Assembly: GCA_015066065.1 (NCBI GenBank)
Contig: SVPB01000008.1
Span: 1-41,784 of the forward strand
Length of the DNA stretch: 41,784 bases
Direction: 5' to 3'
Source: Oscillospiraceae bacterium
GTDB taxonomy: Bacteria; Bacillota; Clostridia; Oscillospirales; Acutalibacteraceae
The position numbers were made by a program, and so were the translations under genes. Numbering within the stretch: the first letter of the stretch is position 1; every line of letters begins with the position of its first letter. Under the pieces are notes generated by a model. That model had not been told where the DNA came from. It saw only the letters and a list, made by a program, of their open reading frames with translations, and searched no databases. Shown piece by piece: positions 16,971 to 24,799 of the stretch.

Positions 16971-17724
16971 TGACTAACACTCCCACTACCAGATACCGTT
17001 CGTCATCCTGGGCGTAGCAGGTGCTCAGGGTGATGATGCGGTCCTTGTCGGTCACCGTGACCCCTTCCCGGACCCGGCGGATCATGGAGGAGGGGCTTAG
17101 GGTCTCCTGCAGGAAGGCGGAATACCCTTCGGTGCTGTGAAAATCGTACGAATTAAGAATATGCCGGTCATCAAACAAAAACGCCGAGTAGATACGGTAG
17201 GTGAAGATCTTGCCCGGTGCGTAGATGTAGATGGTATCATTCTTATCAAAGAAGCCGTTTTTGTTGGTGCGGAACTGGTGAAGGTCGGCGAACATACTGC
17301 CGTTGCCCATGTTGTGACCGTAGATGACCGTGTTTGGATCGGTGAATTTATCGGAATTTCGCTGTTGGATGTAGATGCTGCCGGCTTTTTTCTTTTGGCC
17401 ATAGCGGTCATGATCGAGGTAGTAGTCCTCCTCCGGGTGGACGGTGCCACTCTGGAGGATGGGATAGTCGATGTGGGTGCCGGGGATAGCGATCCAGCCA
17501 ACGATCTCCGGGTTCTGGGCCTGCAGATCGGCAAAATTCTGAGGGTTTTCCACCAGCACCGGCCCTTCGTCCGGGGTAGAGGAGGGTGACGGGGGACGGG
17601 ATTCCACCAGACTGGGACGGTCGCCGTCCGGGAGCAGATGGATGACAAGAAAGCTGCCGGATACCACAAACGCCACGGCAAACACCGCGGTGGCGATACG
17701 CCAGAACCATCGCCGGTTATCCAT
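16951..17724 (-). CDS. Class B sortase
   Basis: A 257-residue cysteine transpeptidase that joins surface proteins to the cell wall. One N-terminal membrane helix (about 8-31) and a Pro/Ser linker lead into the sortase domain. NPEIVGWIAIPGTHIDYPI (71-89) is the class B entry motif. Catalytic residues are His137 (TVIYGHNM), Cys236 (IITLSTC) and Arg244 (DDERYLVVG). The start chosen is ATG at 17722-17724, behind AAAGGAGG; longer in-frame readings from 17805 lack a ribosome site and cover the promoter. It is first in an operon with the LCP and propeller genes. The neighbouring surface protein at 17918-18472 has a PPTG sorting signal, the motif type used by clostridial class B sortases, and is its likely substrate. 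Confidence 0.9.
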   Translation of the reverse strand: MDNRRWFWRIATAVFAVAFVVSGSFLVIHLLPDGDRPSLVESRPPSPSSTPDEGPVLVENPQNFADLQAQNPEIVGWIAIPGTHIDYPILQSGTVHPEEDYYLDHDRYGQKKKAGSIYIQQRNSDKFTDPNTVIYGHNMGNGSMFADLHQFRTNKNGFFDKNDTIYIYAPGKIFTYRIYSAFLFDDRHILNSYDFHSTEGYSAFLQETLSPSSMIRRVREGVTVTDKDRIITLSTCYAQDDERYLVVGVLVNEQDTF

Positions 17725-17755
17725 AAGCCACTCCTCCTTTCGTTCGTATGCCCTC

Positions 17756-17784
17756 ATTATAAAAGAAAACCACCGTGAAGTCAA
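17756..17784 (-). promoter_or_regulatory. Sigma-A promoter of the sortase-LCP-propeller operon
   Basis: On the minus strand: TTGACT (17784-17779), 17-base spacer, perfect TATAAT (17761-17756). The sortase start is about 32 bases downstream. Confidence 0.75.
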
Positions 17785-17847
17785 TCGCCTATTGTCGATT
17801 ACCAAAACAAAAAAAGCGCCCTATCCCCATCGACAAGGCGCAAAGCC

Positions 17848-17903
17848 CCCGGCTATGCCGGGAGGCAAAACAAAACCGGCGCTGTGCATACACACAGCGC
17901 CGG
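17848..17903 (-). terminator. Tandem hairpins terminating the surface-protein gene
   Basis: An 11-base perfect stem (CCGGCGCTGTG at 17876-17886 with its partner at 17893-17903) is followed on the minus strand by TTTTGTTTTG and by a second small hairpin (CCCGGC/GCCGGG, 17848-17862). Together they separate the surface-protein gene from the sortase operon promoter. Confidence 0.7.
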
Positions 17904-17917
17904 AGAGGGTGCAGGGA

Positions 17918-18472
17918 TTACTTGCTCTTCTTCTTGGAGATGACCGCGCCGGCCAGAGAAGCCAGCATGGTGGCGCCCAGACCGAGGACAACCACATCAC
18001 CGGTGGGAGGAGCAGAGGTCTGGAAAGCCTCAACCGCTTCCTCAACGGAGGTGGCGGTAGCGCCGTAGTTGGCGGCCACGATCAGGTCGGTCAGAGGAAC
18101 CAGCTCAATGGTGGTATCCTTGAGGACGATGGTGCCGGCCACACGGTAGGCAACGGTGTCGTCCGCCTTCTCAGCGTAGGCACCGGCGGTCTTGACCAGC
18201 TTGTAGTGCTTGCCTTCCACAGCCTCGGAGCCGTCCTTCAGGTAGATGGACCAGCCAACGAACTTCTCGCCATCGTGCTCTTCCTTGGCGGTGTAGGTGA
18301 CGGTCAGCTCGTCGTGCCACTCATGGGTGTCGATGTCCAGATCGGCATCTTCGTGGGCCACAAAGATAATGGTAACCTTCTGGCCGGCAACAGGGCTGTT
18401 GGCGGCAAAGGCGGTGACAGACAGGCTCATAACCAGAACAACCGCTAAAAGGATGGTGCAAAACTTTTTCAT
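17918..18472 (-). CDS. Small secreted surface protein with a PPTG sorting signal
   Basis: A 184-residue protein with a clear signal peptide (MKKFCTILL start, hydrophobic core, cleavage near AFA-A at 23-24). The mature part is acidic and beta-rich (VTIIFVAHED, ELTVTYTAKEE, FVGWSIYLKDGSE), with no family I can name. The C-terminus has the sorting signal APPTGD at 154-159, a hydrophobic stretch VVVLGLGATMLASLAG, and the basic tail SKKKSK. The motif differs from LPxTG and fits the (S/P)PxTG pattern reported for Clostridioides difficile SrtB. It has its own promoter and terminators, and lies directly upstream of the sortase B operon, on the same strand. Confidence 0.8.
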   Translation of the reverse strand: MKKFCTILLAVVLVMSLSVTAFAANSPVAGQKVTIIFVAHEDADLDIDTHEWHDELTVTYTAKEEHDGEKFVGWSIYLKDGSEAVEGKHYKLVKTAGAYAEKADDTVAYRVAGTIVLKDTTIELVPLTDLIVAANYGATATSVEEAVEAFQTSAPPTGDVVVLGLGATMLASLAGAVISKKKSK

Positions 18473-18535
18473 CTTGTCTTACCTCCAGCAATAAAATGAT
18501 AATTGAAATGTGCGGACACAATTCCACTATGTGTT

Positions 18536-18564
18536 AGTATAGCACCCTTTTCATAGTTTGTAAA
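18536..18564 (-). promoter_or_regulatory. Promoter of the PPTG surface-protein gene
   Basis: On the minus strand: TTTACA (18564-18559), 17-base spacer, TATACT (18541-18536). AT-rich DNA lies upstream of the -35. The untranslated leader is about 55 bases and carries GGAGG before the start. Confidence 0.6.
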
Positions 18565-18601
18565 TAGTTTTTTTGATTTTTCACAAGAATTCTTTCGACA
18601 C

Positions 18602-18630
18602 TTGTATTTTTCTTTCGGGTTTGCTATACT
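18602..18630 (+). promoter_or_regulatory. Promoter of the AI-2E-family permease gene
   Basis: TTGTAT (18602-18607), 17-base spacer, TATACT (18625-18630) with TGC just ahead. The start codon is 37 bases downstream. Confidence 0.6.
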
Positions 18631-18666
18631 ATTACAATAAGGAATATTTTCCGGGAGGTGTCCTTG

Positions 18667-19806
18667 GTGGAAAATAAACGTACCGAACGTCGCTGGCTCT
18701 GGTGGTTTACCCTCATCCTGGCCAGCATCATCCTCTATCGGCTGTTCAGCGATCCTGTCCAGCTGGGGTCGGCTATTGGCTGGATCATCGGGATATTGAC
18801 CCCCTTTATCGGTGGTTTGGCGCTGTCCTTTTTGCTGTTGCCGCCCAGCCGTTGGCTGGAAGCGTTTTTCGGCAAACGGCGTAACCGCTGGATCAAAAAG
18901 CTGGCACGCCCCCTATCCATCGTGACGGTGTATCTGGCGCTGTTTGGCGTGGTGATCCTGGTGGTGTCGCTGGTCATCCCCCGTCTGGTAGCCAGTGTCA
19001 GTGGTCTGGTCAAGGAGCTTCCCGGGTATCTGGAATCGGCCAAGTCCTGGCTGGCCAGCCCGGAGGTGTCCGAGGGCTTCTTTGGCTCGCTGGATCTCCA
19101 TAATCTGCTGGGCAATCTGTCGCAGGCGGTGGGCGATGCCGTTGTCAAGATGCTGACCACCGAGAATGTGGTTTCCGCCCTGCAGGGGGTGCTCAACGTC
19201 ACCAACACCATCCTGGATGCGGTGATCTGCCTGATCGTGTCGGTCTATATGCTGGCTGGTCGGGAGAAGCTGCTCAAGGATGTCAAAGCGGTACTAAGTC
19301 TCTTTATGCGCCGTGACCGCATCAGCACGCTTGGTGGCTACGGCCACCGCATCGGCACCATCTTCTACCGGTACCTGTACGGTGCCTTCCTGGATGCGCT
19401 GGCGGTAGGCGTCGTGGTCTCGGTGGGCCTGCTCATCTTCCGGGTACCCTATGCGGTGCTGCTGGGCATGCTGTTGGGCCTGCTTAACATGATCCCCTAC
19501 TTCGGCGCTTTGTTTGGCGGCATCTTTGTGGTACTGATCGCCCTCTTGTCCTGCAACCTGTACACCGCGCTGGGCGTACTGGCCTACATCCTCATTATCC
19601 AGCAGCTGGATGCCAACATCCTCCAGCCTCGGGTGGTGGGCGACTCGGTGGGCCTGCGTCCCATCTACGTGCTGTTGGGCGTTACCTTCTTCGGCGGTCT
19701 GCTGGGCTTCTGGGGCGTGTTCCTGGGGGTTCCTCTCATGGCCGTCATCCAGATGCTGGTCAAGGAGGCCATCGCCGCCAAAGCCAAAAAACAGAATAAT
19801 CCGTAA
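18667..19806 (+). CDS. AI-2E family (PerM/TqsA-type) membrane permease
   Basis: A 379-residue polytopic membrane protein of the AI-2E transporter family. Two N-terminal helix pairs (IGWIIGILTPFIGGLALSFL), a long amphipathic middle part (about 110-200) and a C-terminal helix bundle with LLGLLNMIPYFGALFGG and QQLDANILQPRVVGDSVGL, the most conserved family block, are present. Members export autoinducer-2, sodium or other small solutes, and the solute here is unknown. GTG at 18667 is chosen because GGGAGG at 18653-18658 is eight bases ahead; TTG at 18664 is also possible. It is a single-gene unit with its own promoter and a bidirectional terminator. Confidence 0.85.
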   Translation: MENKRTERRWLWWFTLILASIILYRLFSDPVQLGSAIGWIIGILTPFIGGLALSFLLLPPSRWLEAFFGKRRNRWIKKLARPLSIVTVYLALFGVVILVVSLVIPRLVASVSGLVKELPGYLESAKSWLASPEVSEGFFGSLDLHNLLGNLSQAVGDAVVKMLTTENVVSALQGVLNVTNTILDAVICLIVSVYMLAGREKLLKDVKAVLSLFMRRDRISTLGGYGHRIGTIFYRYLYGAFLDALAVGVVVSVGLLIFRVPYAVLLGMLLGLLNMIPYFGALFGGIFVVLIALLSCNLYTALGVLAYILIIQQLDANILQPRVVGDSVGLRPIYVLLGVTFFGGLLGFWGVFLGVPLMAVIQMLVKEAIAAKAKKQNNP

Positions 19807-19810
19807 TAGG

Positions 19811-19845
19811 AAAAGCCCGTTGCTCAGCCGAGCAACGGGCTTTTT
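19811..19845. terminator. Bidirectional terminator between the permease and beta-helix genes
   Basis: A perfect 15-base stem, AAAAGCCCGTTGCTC (19811-19825) with its partner at 19830-19844 and a four-base loop, flanked by A and T runs on both sides. Confidence 0.88.
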
Positions 19846-19851
19846 GATCGC

Positions 19852-20937
19852 TTACTCCATGGGGCGTCCGGGGTTGTCCTTGACGATACAGGTGGTGCAA
19901 TCGCCTCGTTGTTCGATCCCGGTGACGATGTAACCATGGTCCATGACGTTATCCTTGACTACGCAGTAGGAGCAATCCTCCATCAGGATGGCCCGGTTGG
20001 GGGTCAACTCGCCACTGCCGCCGTCGTTCTTGCCGGTTTCGTAGGTGTTGCCGCTGACCACGGCGTTACGGCAATGGGTCATGCGCAGGTGACAGCACAT
20101 ATCCGGATCGTCCAGAGCGGTGGTGCGTCCCTCACTGATGGCTCCGTTACGGCAGAATACGTTGCCGGTAACGGTGATGTTGGCGTAGCAGGAATCCTCT
20201 GCCGGGCCGCCCAGCTCCAGACCGGGGCCGAAGTTGCGGTCAAAGTAATTGCCGGTGATGTTCACCCGGGTGTTGCGGCGCAGACGGAGGCCGCCTACGT
20301 CGTTCCACTCGATGCGGTTGGAGGTAAAGGTACAGCCGGAGGAGTTTTTGCCGTAGCCATCAATGCCGCCGCCCTTGTTGCCGATCATGATGGTATCGCT
20401 GACAAAGGCGTCACAGCCGTTGTAGAACAGACCGGCACCGTCGTTGTGGTTGAGCATGCAGTGCTCCACCTTGTACGCCCACACCTTGTTGTAGTGGATG
20501 CCGTCGCCGGAGAAGTGGGCAATGCGCACGTGGGTGAGGATGGGGGTATCCTCCTGACTGCGTTTCTCCCGGTAGTGCTTATCCCAGTCCAGCCGGATGC
20601 CGTGGACGTTCTGCCCCAGTCTCTCACCAATGAGGCTGATGCCGTCCACCGTACAGCCGTAGGCGCCGGTGATATCCAGCAGGCATTCCGCTTCGGGGTC
20701 ATTGAGCTTGAGTACCGACAGACCGGTGGTGCGGTATCCCCAGCCAAAATGTCCGTGCAGGGTCAGCAGAGGCGTTTTCATGTGCACCATGCCGGTGGAG
20801 TAGATGCCCGGAGGCACCTCGATGACACCGCCTCCGGCTTGGGAAGCGGCATCCATGGCGGCTTGGATGGCGGCGGTGCAGTCGGTCTGACCGTCCCCCA
20901 CGGCGCCAAAATCGGTGATGTCAAAGATACGGTTCAT
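19852..20937 (-). CDS. Right-handed parallel beta-helix protein, third tandem copy
   Basis: A 361-residue protein of the pectate-lyase-3/beta-helix type. FDITDFGAVGDGQTDCTAAIQAA at the N-terminus is the family opening. Further turns are GGGVIEVPPGIY, GDGIHYNKVWAYKVEHC, NGCDAFVSDTIMIGN, RIEWNDVGGLRLRRN, ITGNYFDRNFGPGLELGG and SGNTYETG. It ends in the Cys-paired MEDCSYC and GDCTTC segments shared with its two neighbours. No signal peptide or membrane segment is present. It lies 14 bases after the second copy with AGGAGG ahead of the start, and before a terminator. Family members cleave or bind polysaccharides; no catalytic residues can be assigned with certainty. Confidence 0.75.
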   Translation of the reverse strand: MNRIFDITDFGAVGDGQTDCTAAIQAAMDAASQAGGGVIEVPPGIYSTGMVHMKTPLLTLHGHFGWGYRTTGLSVLKLNDPEAECLLDITGAYGCTVDGISLIGERLGQNVHGIRLDWDKHYREKRSQEDTPILTHVRIAHFSGDGIHYNKVWAYKVEHCMLNHNDGAGLFYNGCDAFVSDTIMIGNKGGGIDGYGKNSSGCTFTSNRIEWNDVGGLRLRRNTRVNITGNYFDRNFGPGLELGGPAEDSCYANITVTGNVFCRNGAISEGRTTALDDPDMCCHLRMTHCRNAVVSGNTYETGKNDGGSGELTPNRAILMEDCSYCVVKDNVMDHGYIVTGIEQRGDCTTCIVKDNPGRPME

Positions 20938-20951
20938 AGGTTATCCTCCTA

Positions 20952-22037
20952 TCATTCCATGGGTCGTCCGATGTTATCCTTAATCAGGCAGGTGGAGCAG
21001 TCGCCACGCAGGTCGATGGCCGTCTTGATGTAGCCTCTGTCCATGGCGTTATCCTTAATGATGCAGTAGGAGCAATCCTGCAGGATGAAGGCACAGGTAG
21101 GGGTATCCTCTCCGTCACCGTAGTCGTTGCGGCCGGTTTTCATGGTGTTGCCGCTGACCACCACGTTGCGGCATTGCCGCATCCGCAGGTGACAGCACAG
21201 GTCGGGGTTCTCCCGGGGGGCGGTGCGCCCCTCCGAGATGGCGCCGTTACGGATAAAGGCGTTACCGGTGATGGTCACGTCCGCATAGCCGGCATCCTCC
21301 TCGGTGCCGCCCAGATCCACGCCGGGGCCAAAGTTGCGATCCAGATAGTTGCCGGTGATATTCAGGCTGGTGTTGCGGCGCAGACGGATACCGCCCAGAC
21401 CGTTCCACTCAATGCGATTGGCGGTAAAGGTGGCGCCGGAGGACCACAAGGCGGTGCCATCCACGCCGCCTCGCTGGTTGCCGTTCATGATACAGTCGCT
21501 GACAAAGGCATCGCACCCCATGTACCGGATACCGGCGCCCTTATTGAAGATAAACATACTGTGATTGACCTTGTACGCCCACACGTTGTTAAAGTGCAGG
21601 CCGTCACCGGTACATCCGGCCACCCGGGTGTTGGTGATGGTGGGGGTATCCTCCCGGTTGCGTTGGGGACGGTAGTGCTTGTCCCAATCAAGGCGGATGC
21701 CGTGGATGTTCTCTCCCAGGCGATTGCCGTTGAACCCCATGCCGTCGATAAAGCAGTCGAAGGCACCGGTAATGTCGAGGATGCACTCGGCGGACGGGTC
21801 GTTGAGGATAAAGGCGGAATTGCCGTCCGAATGATAGCCCCAGCCGGCGTAGCCCTTGAGGGTGATACACTGCCCCTTCATGCGCAGCTGGCCGGTCAGG
21901 TACGCTCCGGGCGGCACCTCCACCACGCCGCCGCCGGCATCTCGGGCGGCATCCAGTGCCGCCTGAATAGCGGCGGTGCAGTCGGTCTTCCCATCGCCCA
22001 CGGCGCCAAAATCGGTGATGTTGAAGATCTTTTTCAC
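20952..22037 (-). CDS. Right-handed parallel beta-helix protein, second tandem copy
   Basis: A 361-residue paralogue with the same length and collinear with the third copy; by eye well over half of positions agree. It opens with FNITDFGAVGDGKTDCTAA and keeps GDGLHFNNVWAYKVNHSMF, GCDAFVSDCIMNGN, RIEWNGLGGIRLRRN, ITGNYLDRNFGPGVDLGG and AISEGRTA. The last 40 residues hold QDCSYCIIKDNAMD and GDCSTCLIKDNIGRPM, almost the same as in its neighbours. Like them it lacks a signal peptide. Spacing to both flanking copies is 14 bases with a ribosome site, so the three form one transcript. Confidence 0.75.
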   Translation of the reverse strand: MKKIFNITDFGAVGDGKTDCTAAIQAALDAARDAGGGVVEVPPGAYLTGQLRMKGQCITLKGYAGWGYHSDGNSAFILNDPSAECILDITGAFDCFIDGMGFNGNRLGENIHGIRLDWDKHYRPQRNREDTPTITNTRVAGCTGDGLHFNNVWAYKVNHSMFIFNKGAGIRYMGCDAFVSDCIMNGNQRGGVDGTALWSSGATFTANRIEWNGLGGIRLRRNTSLNITGNYLDRNFGPGVDLGGTEEDAGYADVTITGNAFIRNGAISEGRTAPRENPDLCCHLRMRQCRNVVVSGNTMKTGRNDYGDGEDTPTCAFILQDCSYCIIKDNAMDRGYIKTAIDLRGDCSTCLIKDNIGRPME

Positions 22038-22051
22038 AGAGGCTTCCTCCT

Positions 22052-23128
22052 TTATTCCGCCGGCATAGGGTCACCGATGTTGCCTTCGATAACGCAGGTG
22101 GAGCAATCTCCCCGGGTCTCAACGGCCTGTGCGGTGTGTCCCCAGTGCAGGGAGTTGTCCTTGATGATGCAGTAGCAGCAACCCTCCATCAGGAAGGAGC
22201 GAGGGGGTGTGAGGTTACCGCCGCCGCCGTCGTCCTTACCGGTGCGCATGGTGTTGCCTACCACCGTCACGTTGGAGGAGTTGCGCAGCCGGACGTGGCA
22301 GCTCATGTCGGGGTTCTCGGCGGCGGTCTGCCACTTCTGGTTGATAGCGCCGTTGCGCCGGAACACGTTGCCGGTGACGGTCACCGCCGTTACGCCGCAG
22401 CCCTCCTCGCCCAGATCCACGCCGGGGCCAAAGTTGCGGTCAAAGAAGTTGCCGGTGATGCTCAGGCTGTCGGCGCAGCCGATGACGATGCCTGCCTGGT
22501 TGTTCCACTCGATACGGTTGGCGGTGTAGGTGCCGGAGGAGCCGGCATTGCCGCTGCGAATGCCGCCCCGGCCGTTGCCGTTAAAGATGCAGTCGGACAC
22601 AAACACGTCCCATCCGTCGTAGTACAGTCCGGCGCCGCCGTTAAAGATCATCATGGTATGGCGTACGGTGTACGCCCACACGTGCTCAAAGTGCAGGCCG
22701 TCTCCGGTAAAGCCGGCCACCCGGCAGTCGTCCACCGTGAGGGTGTCCTCCCGACCGTTGCCGTTGTATTGTTCCCAATAGAGCTTGATGCCGTGGACGT
22801 TCTCACCCAGTCCCAGACCGTCAAAGCTCATGCCGATGACGGTACAGCCGCAGGCCCCGCTGATATCCAGGAGGCAATCCGCCTCCGGGTCGTTGAGCAG
22901 GAACACCGACAACCCCTTGCTGTGATAGCCCCAGCCGCTTTGTCCCCGCAGGGTCATGCACAGCCCGTGCATGTGCAGGCGACCGGTCAGATAGGTGCCC
23001 GGGGGCACCTCCACCACGCCGCCACCGCTGGCGGCGGCCAAGTCCAGCGCCTCCTGAATGGCGGCGGTACAATCGGTCTTGCCGTCGCCTACGGCGCCAA
23101 AAGCGGTAATATCAAAACTACGTTGCAT
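22052..23128 (-). CDS. Right-handed parallel beta-helix protein, first tandem copy
   Basis: A 358-residue paralogue, the most divergent of the three. It opens with FDITAFGAVGDGKTDCTAA and keeps GDGLHFEHVWAYTVRHTMM, GWDVFVSDCIFNGN and ITGNFFDRNFGPGVDLGEEG. The turn that carries LRLRRN in the other two reads AGIVIGCADSL here, which changes a likely binding strip. The end has EGCCYCIIKDN and GDCSTCVIEGNIGDPM. No signal peptide is present. It is the promoter-proximal gene of the three-gene set. Confidence 0.75.
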   Translation of the reverse strand: MQRSFDITAFGAVGDGKTDCTAAIQEALDLAAASGGGVVEVPPGTYLTGRLHMHGLCMTLRGQSGWGYHSKGLSVFLLNDPEADCLLDISGACGCTVIGMSFDGLGLGENVHGIKLYWEQYNGNGREDTLTVDDCRVAGFTGDGLHFEHVWAYTVRHTMMIFNGGAGLYYDGWDVFVSDCIFNGNGRGGIRSGNAGSSGTYTANRIEWNNQAGIVIGCADSLSITGNFFDRNFGPGVDLGEEGCGVTAVTVTGNVFRRNGAINQKWQTAAENPDMSCHVRLRNSSNVTVVGNTMRTGKDDGGGGNLTPPRSFLMEGCCYCIIKDNSLHWGHTAQAVETRGDCSTCVIEGNIGDPMPAE

Positions 23129-23158
23129 ACTATTTCCTCCTTAGTTGTTCTTTCTTTC

Positions 23159-23186
23159 ATTATAGCAAAGAGTCAAAGGCAAACAA
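23159..23186 (-). promoter_or_regulatory. Probable promoter of the beta-helix operon
   Basis: On the minus strand: TTGTTT (23186-23181), 16-base spacer, perfect TATAAT (23164-23159). The -35 is weak. The first gene starts about 30 bases downstream behind AAGGAGG. Confidence 0.5.
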
Positions 23187-23220
23187 CCCATAAAATAACG
23201 GAAAAACAGCACAAAAAATT

Positions 23221-23242
23221 CCCCACCGCCACGGCGGTGGGG
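23221..23242 (-). terminator. Terminator after tsaD
   Basis: A 10-base perfect stem (CCCCACCGCC with its partner at 23233-23242) just after the tsaD stop, followed on the minus strand by AATTTTTTG. Confidence 0.85.
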
Positions 23243-23248
23243 TTTCAT

Positions 23249-24259
23249 TCATTCCTGATCAATAGGCAGGCTGGCCACCGCATTGAGGTCGGTGCCGGCG
23301 GTGTGTCCGGCCAGCAGCTCATAGTAGCCTTGGGCGGCTACCATAGCGCCGTTATCGCCGCACAGGGGCAGGGGAGGTGCGTAGAGAGCGATGCCAGCTT
23401 CCCGGCACGCCTGCTCCATACGGGCACGCAGACCGGAGTTGGCAGAAACGCCCCCGGCCAGCACCAGGGTAGACATCCCCAGGTCCTGCGCCGCCAGCAG
23501 GGTGTTGTCGGTGAGCATACCGGTCACCGTAGCCTGGAAGGAGGCACACAGATCGGCCTTGTTGATGGCCTCCCCCTTCTGCTCGGCGTTGTGCAGGCGG
23601 TTAATGACCGCCGTTTTCAGCCCGGAAAAGCTGAAGTCATACCGGCTCCCCTCCACGTGGGGACGGGGCAGAGGATAGGCGGTGGGGTCGCCCTGGTGGG
23701 CCAGCTTGTCCAGCGCAATGCCGCCGGGGTAGGGCATGCCCATGGCACGGGCGGCCTTATCGTAGCATTCCCCGGCCGCGTCATCCCGGGTGCGGCCGAT
23801 GACCTTAAACCGGGTGTAATCCTCCACCTTCACGATGTGGCTGTGTCCGCCGGACACCACCAGACAGAGGAAGGGGGGCTTGAGGTCGGGATGCGCCAGA
23901 TAGTTGGCGGCAATATGGGAGCGCAGATGATGCACCGGCACCAGCGGCTTGCCGGTGGCCATGGAAAGCCCTTTGGCAAAGCTGACCCCTACCAGCAGGG
24001 CACCGATGAGCCCCGGTGCATAGGTGACGGCGATGCCGTCGATCTCGTCCATGGTGACGCCGGCCTGCGCCAGCGCCTGCCGCACCACGCCACTGATGGC
24101 CTCCGCATGGCGGCGGCTGGCGATCTCCGGTACCACGCCGCCATACAGCCGATGCTCCTCCACCTGCGAGGCGATGATATTGGACAGCACCTGCCGTCCG
24201 TCCTTCACCACGGCGGCGGCGGTTTCGTCACAGGAGGATTCAATACCCAACAACAACAT
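23249..24259 (-). CDS. tsaD: tRNA N6-adenosine threonylcarbamoyltransferase subunit TsaD
   Basis: A 336-residue ASKHA-fold enzyme that, with TsaB and TsaE, transfers the threonylcarbamoyl group to A37 of ANN-decoding tRNAs. The N-terminus MLLLGIESSCDETAAAVV is diagnostic. The metal-binding histidines are His111 and His115 in VPVHHLRSHIAAN; the middle of the usual H-M-E-G-H motif is changed to H-L-R-S-H, but both His remain. SGGHSHIV, GRTRDDAAGE, YDFSFSGLKTAV and LAGGVSANSGLR are the nucleotide-binding blocks. It lies 27 bases after rimI, a common pairing in Firmicutes; tsaB and tsaE are not in the window. Confidence 0.97.
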   Translation of the reverse strand: MLLLGIESSCDETAAAVVKDGRQVLSNIIASQVEEHRLYGGVVPEIASRRHAEAISGVVRQALAQAGVTMDEIDGIAVTYAPGLIGALLVGVSFAKGLSMATGKPLVPVHHLRSHIAANYLAHPDLKPPFLCLVVSGGHSHIVKVEDYTRFKVIGRTRDDAAGECYDKAARAMGMPYPGGIALDKLAHQGDPTAYPLPRPHVEGSRYDFSFSGLKTAVINRLHNAEQKGEAINKADLCASFQATVTGMLTDNTLLAAQDLGMSTLVLAGGVSANSGLRARMEQACREAGIALYAPPLPLCGDNGAMVAAQGYYELLAGHTAGTDLNAVASLPIDQE

Positions 24260-24286
24260 ACCCTAACACTCCGTTATCATACAGCT

Positions 24287-24724
24287 TTAAAAATAAAGGG
24301 AATAGATGGCCGCATCCTCGGTGGGATGCCGGTAGAACCGGGGACGCACCCCCTCCCGGACATAGCCCAACCCTTGATAGAGGGCGATGGCCGGGGCATT
24401 GCCCGTGCGCACCTCCAAGGTGATGCGGCAGAGCCGGTTATCCCGGCCGTAGGCGGCCAATGCCTGCAGAAGCGCCCGGGCGATCCCTTGCCGCCGGGCG
24501 TGGGGGTCGACCGCCACATTGGTGATATACCCCTCGTCCGCCAGATGATGCATTCCCACGTAGCCCAGTACCCGGCCGTCGTCGTCCAGCGCTACCCGGA
24601 ACACCGCCGGGGGATTATCCAGCTCCTCCTCCAGAGAGGCAGCCGACCAGGGGTCGGCAAAGCACTGCTGTTCCAGCTGCGCTACCGCCTCGATGTGGGC
24701 GGCGGTCATGGGCACCACGGTCAC
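24287..24724 (-). CDS. rimI: Ribosomal protein S18-alanine N-acetyltransferase-type GNAT enzyme
   Basis: A GNAT-fold acetyltransferase of 145 residues. GTG at 24722-24724 is the likely start, eight bases after AAGGAGG; the ATG at 24748 lies upstream of that site. The N-terminus PMTAAHIEAVAQLEQQCFADPWS is typical of RimI, followed by YVGMHHLADEGYITNVAVDP, the acetyl-CoA loop RRQGIARALL, and LEVRTGNAPAIALYQGLGY, a RimI signature. In bacteria the enzyme acetylates the N-terminal Ala of S18. Its place directly upstream of tsaD supports the name. No promoter is visible between it and the acpP hairpin. Confidence 0.9.
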   Translation of the reverse strand: MTVVPMTAAHIEAVAQLEQQCFADPWSAASLEEELDNPPAVFRVALDDDGRVLGYVGMHHLADEGYITNVAVDPHARRQGIARALLQALAAYGRDNRLCRITLEVRTGNAPAIALYQGLGYVREGVRPRFYRHPTEDAAIYSLYF

Positions 24725-24756
24725 GGGGCTCGCCTCCTTCCATCCCATACAGCAGA

Positions 24757-24789
24757 AAAGAGAAGGCCGCCAACGACGATCTTCTCTTT
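24757..24789 (-). terminator. Hairpin between acpP and rimI
   Basis: AAAGAGAAG (24757-24765) pairs with CTTCTCTTT (24781-24789); on the minus strand it is followed by TTCTGCTG. It is a modest terminator or processing hairpin. As rimI starts about 33 bases on with no visible promoter, read-through from acpP probably feeds rimI-tsaD. Confidence 0.5.
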
Positions 24790-24799
24790 CGCTTGCTTA

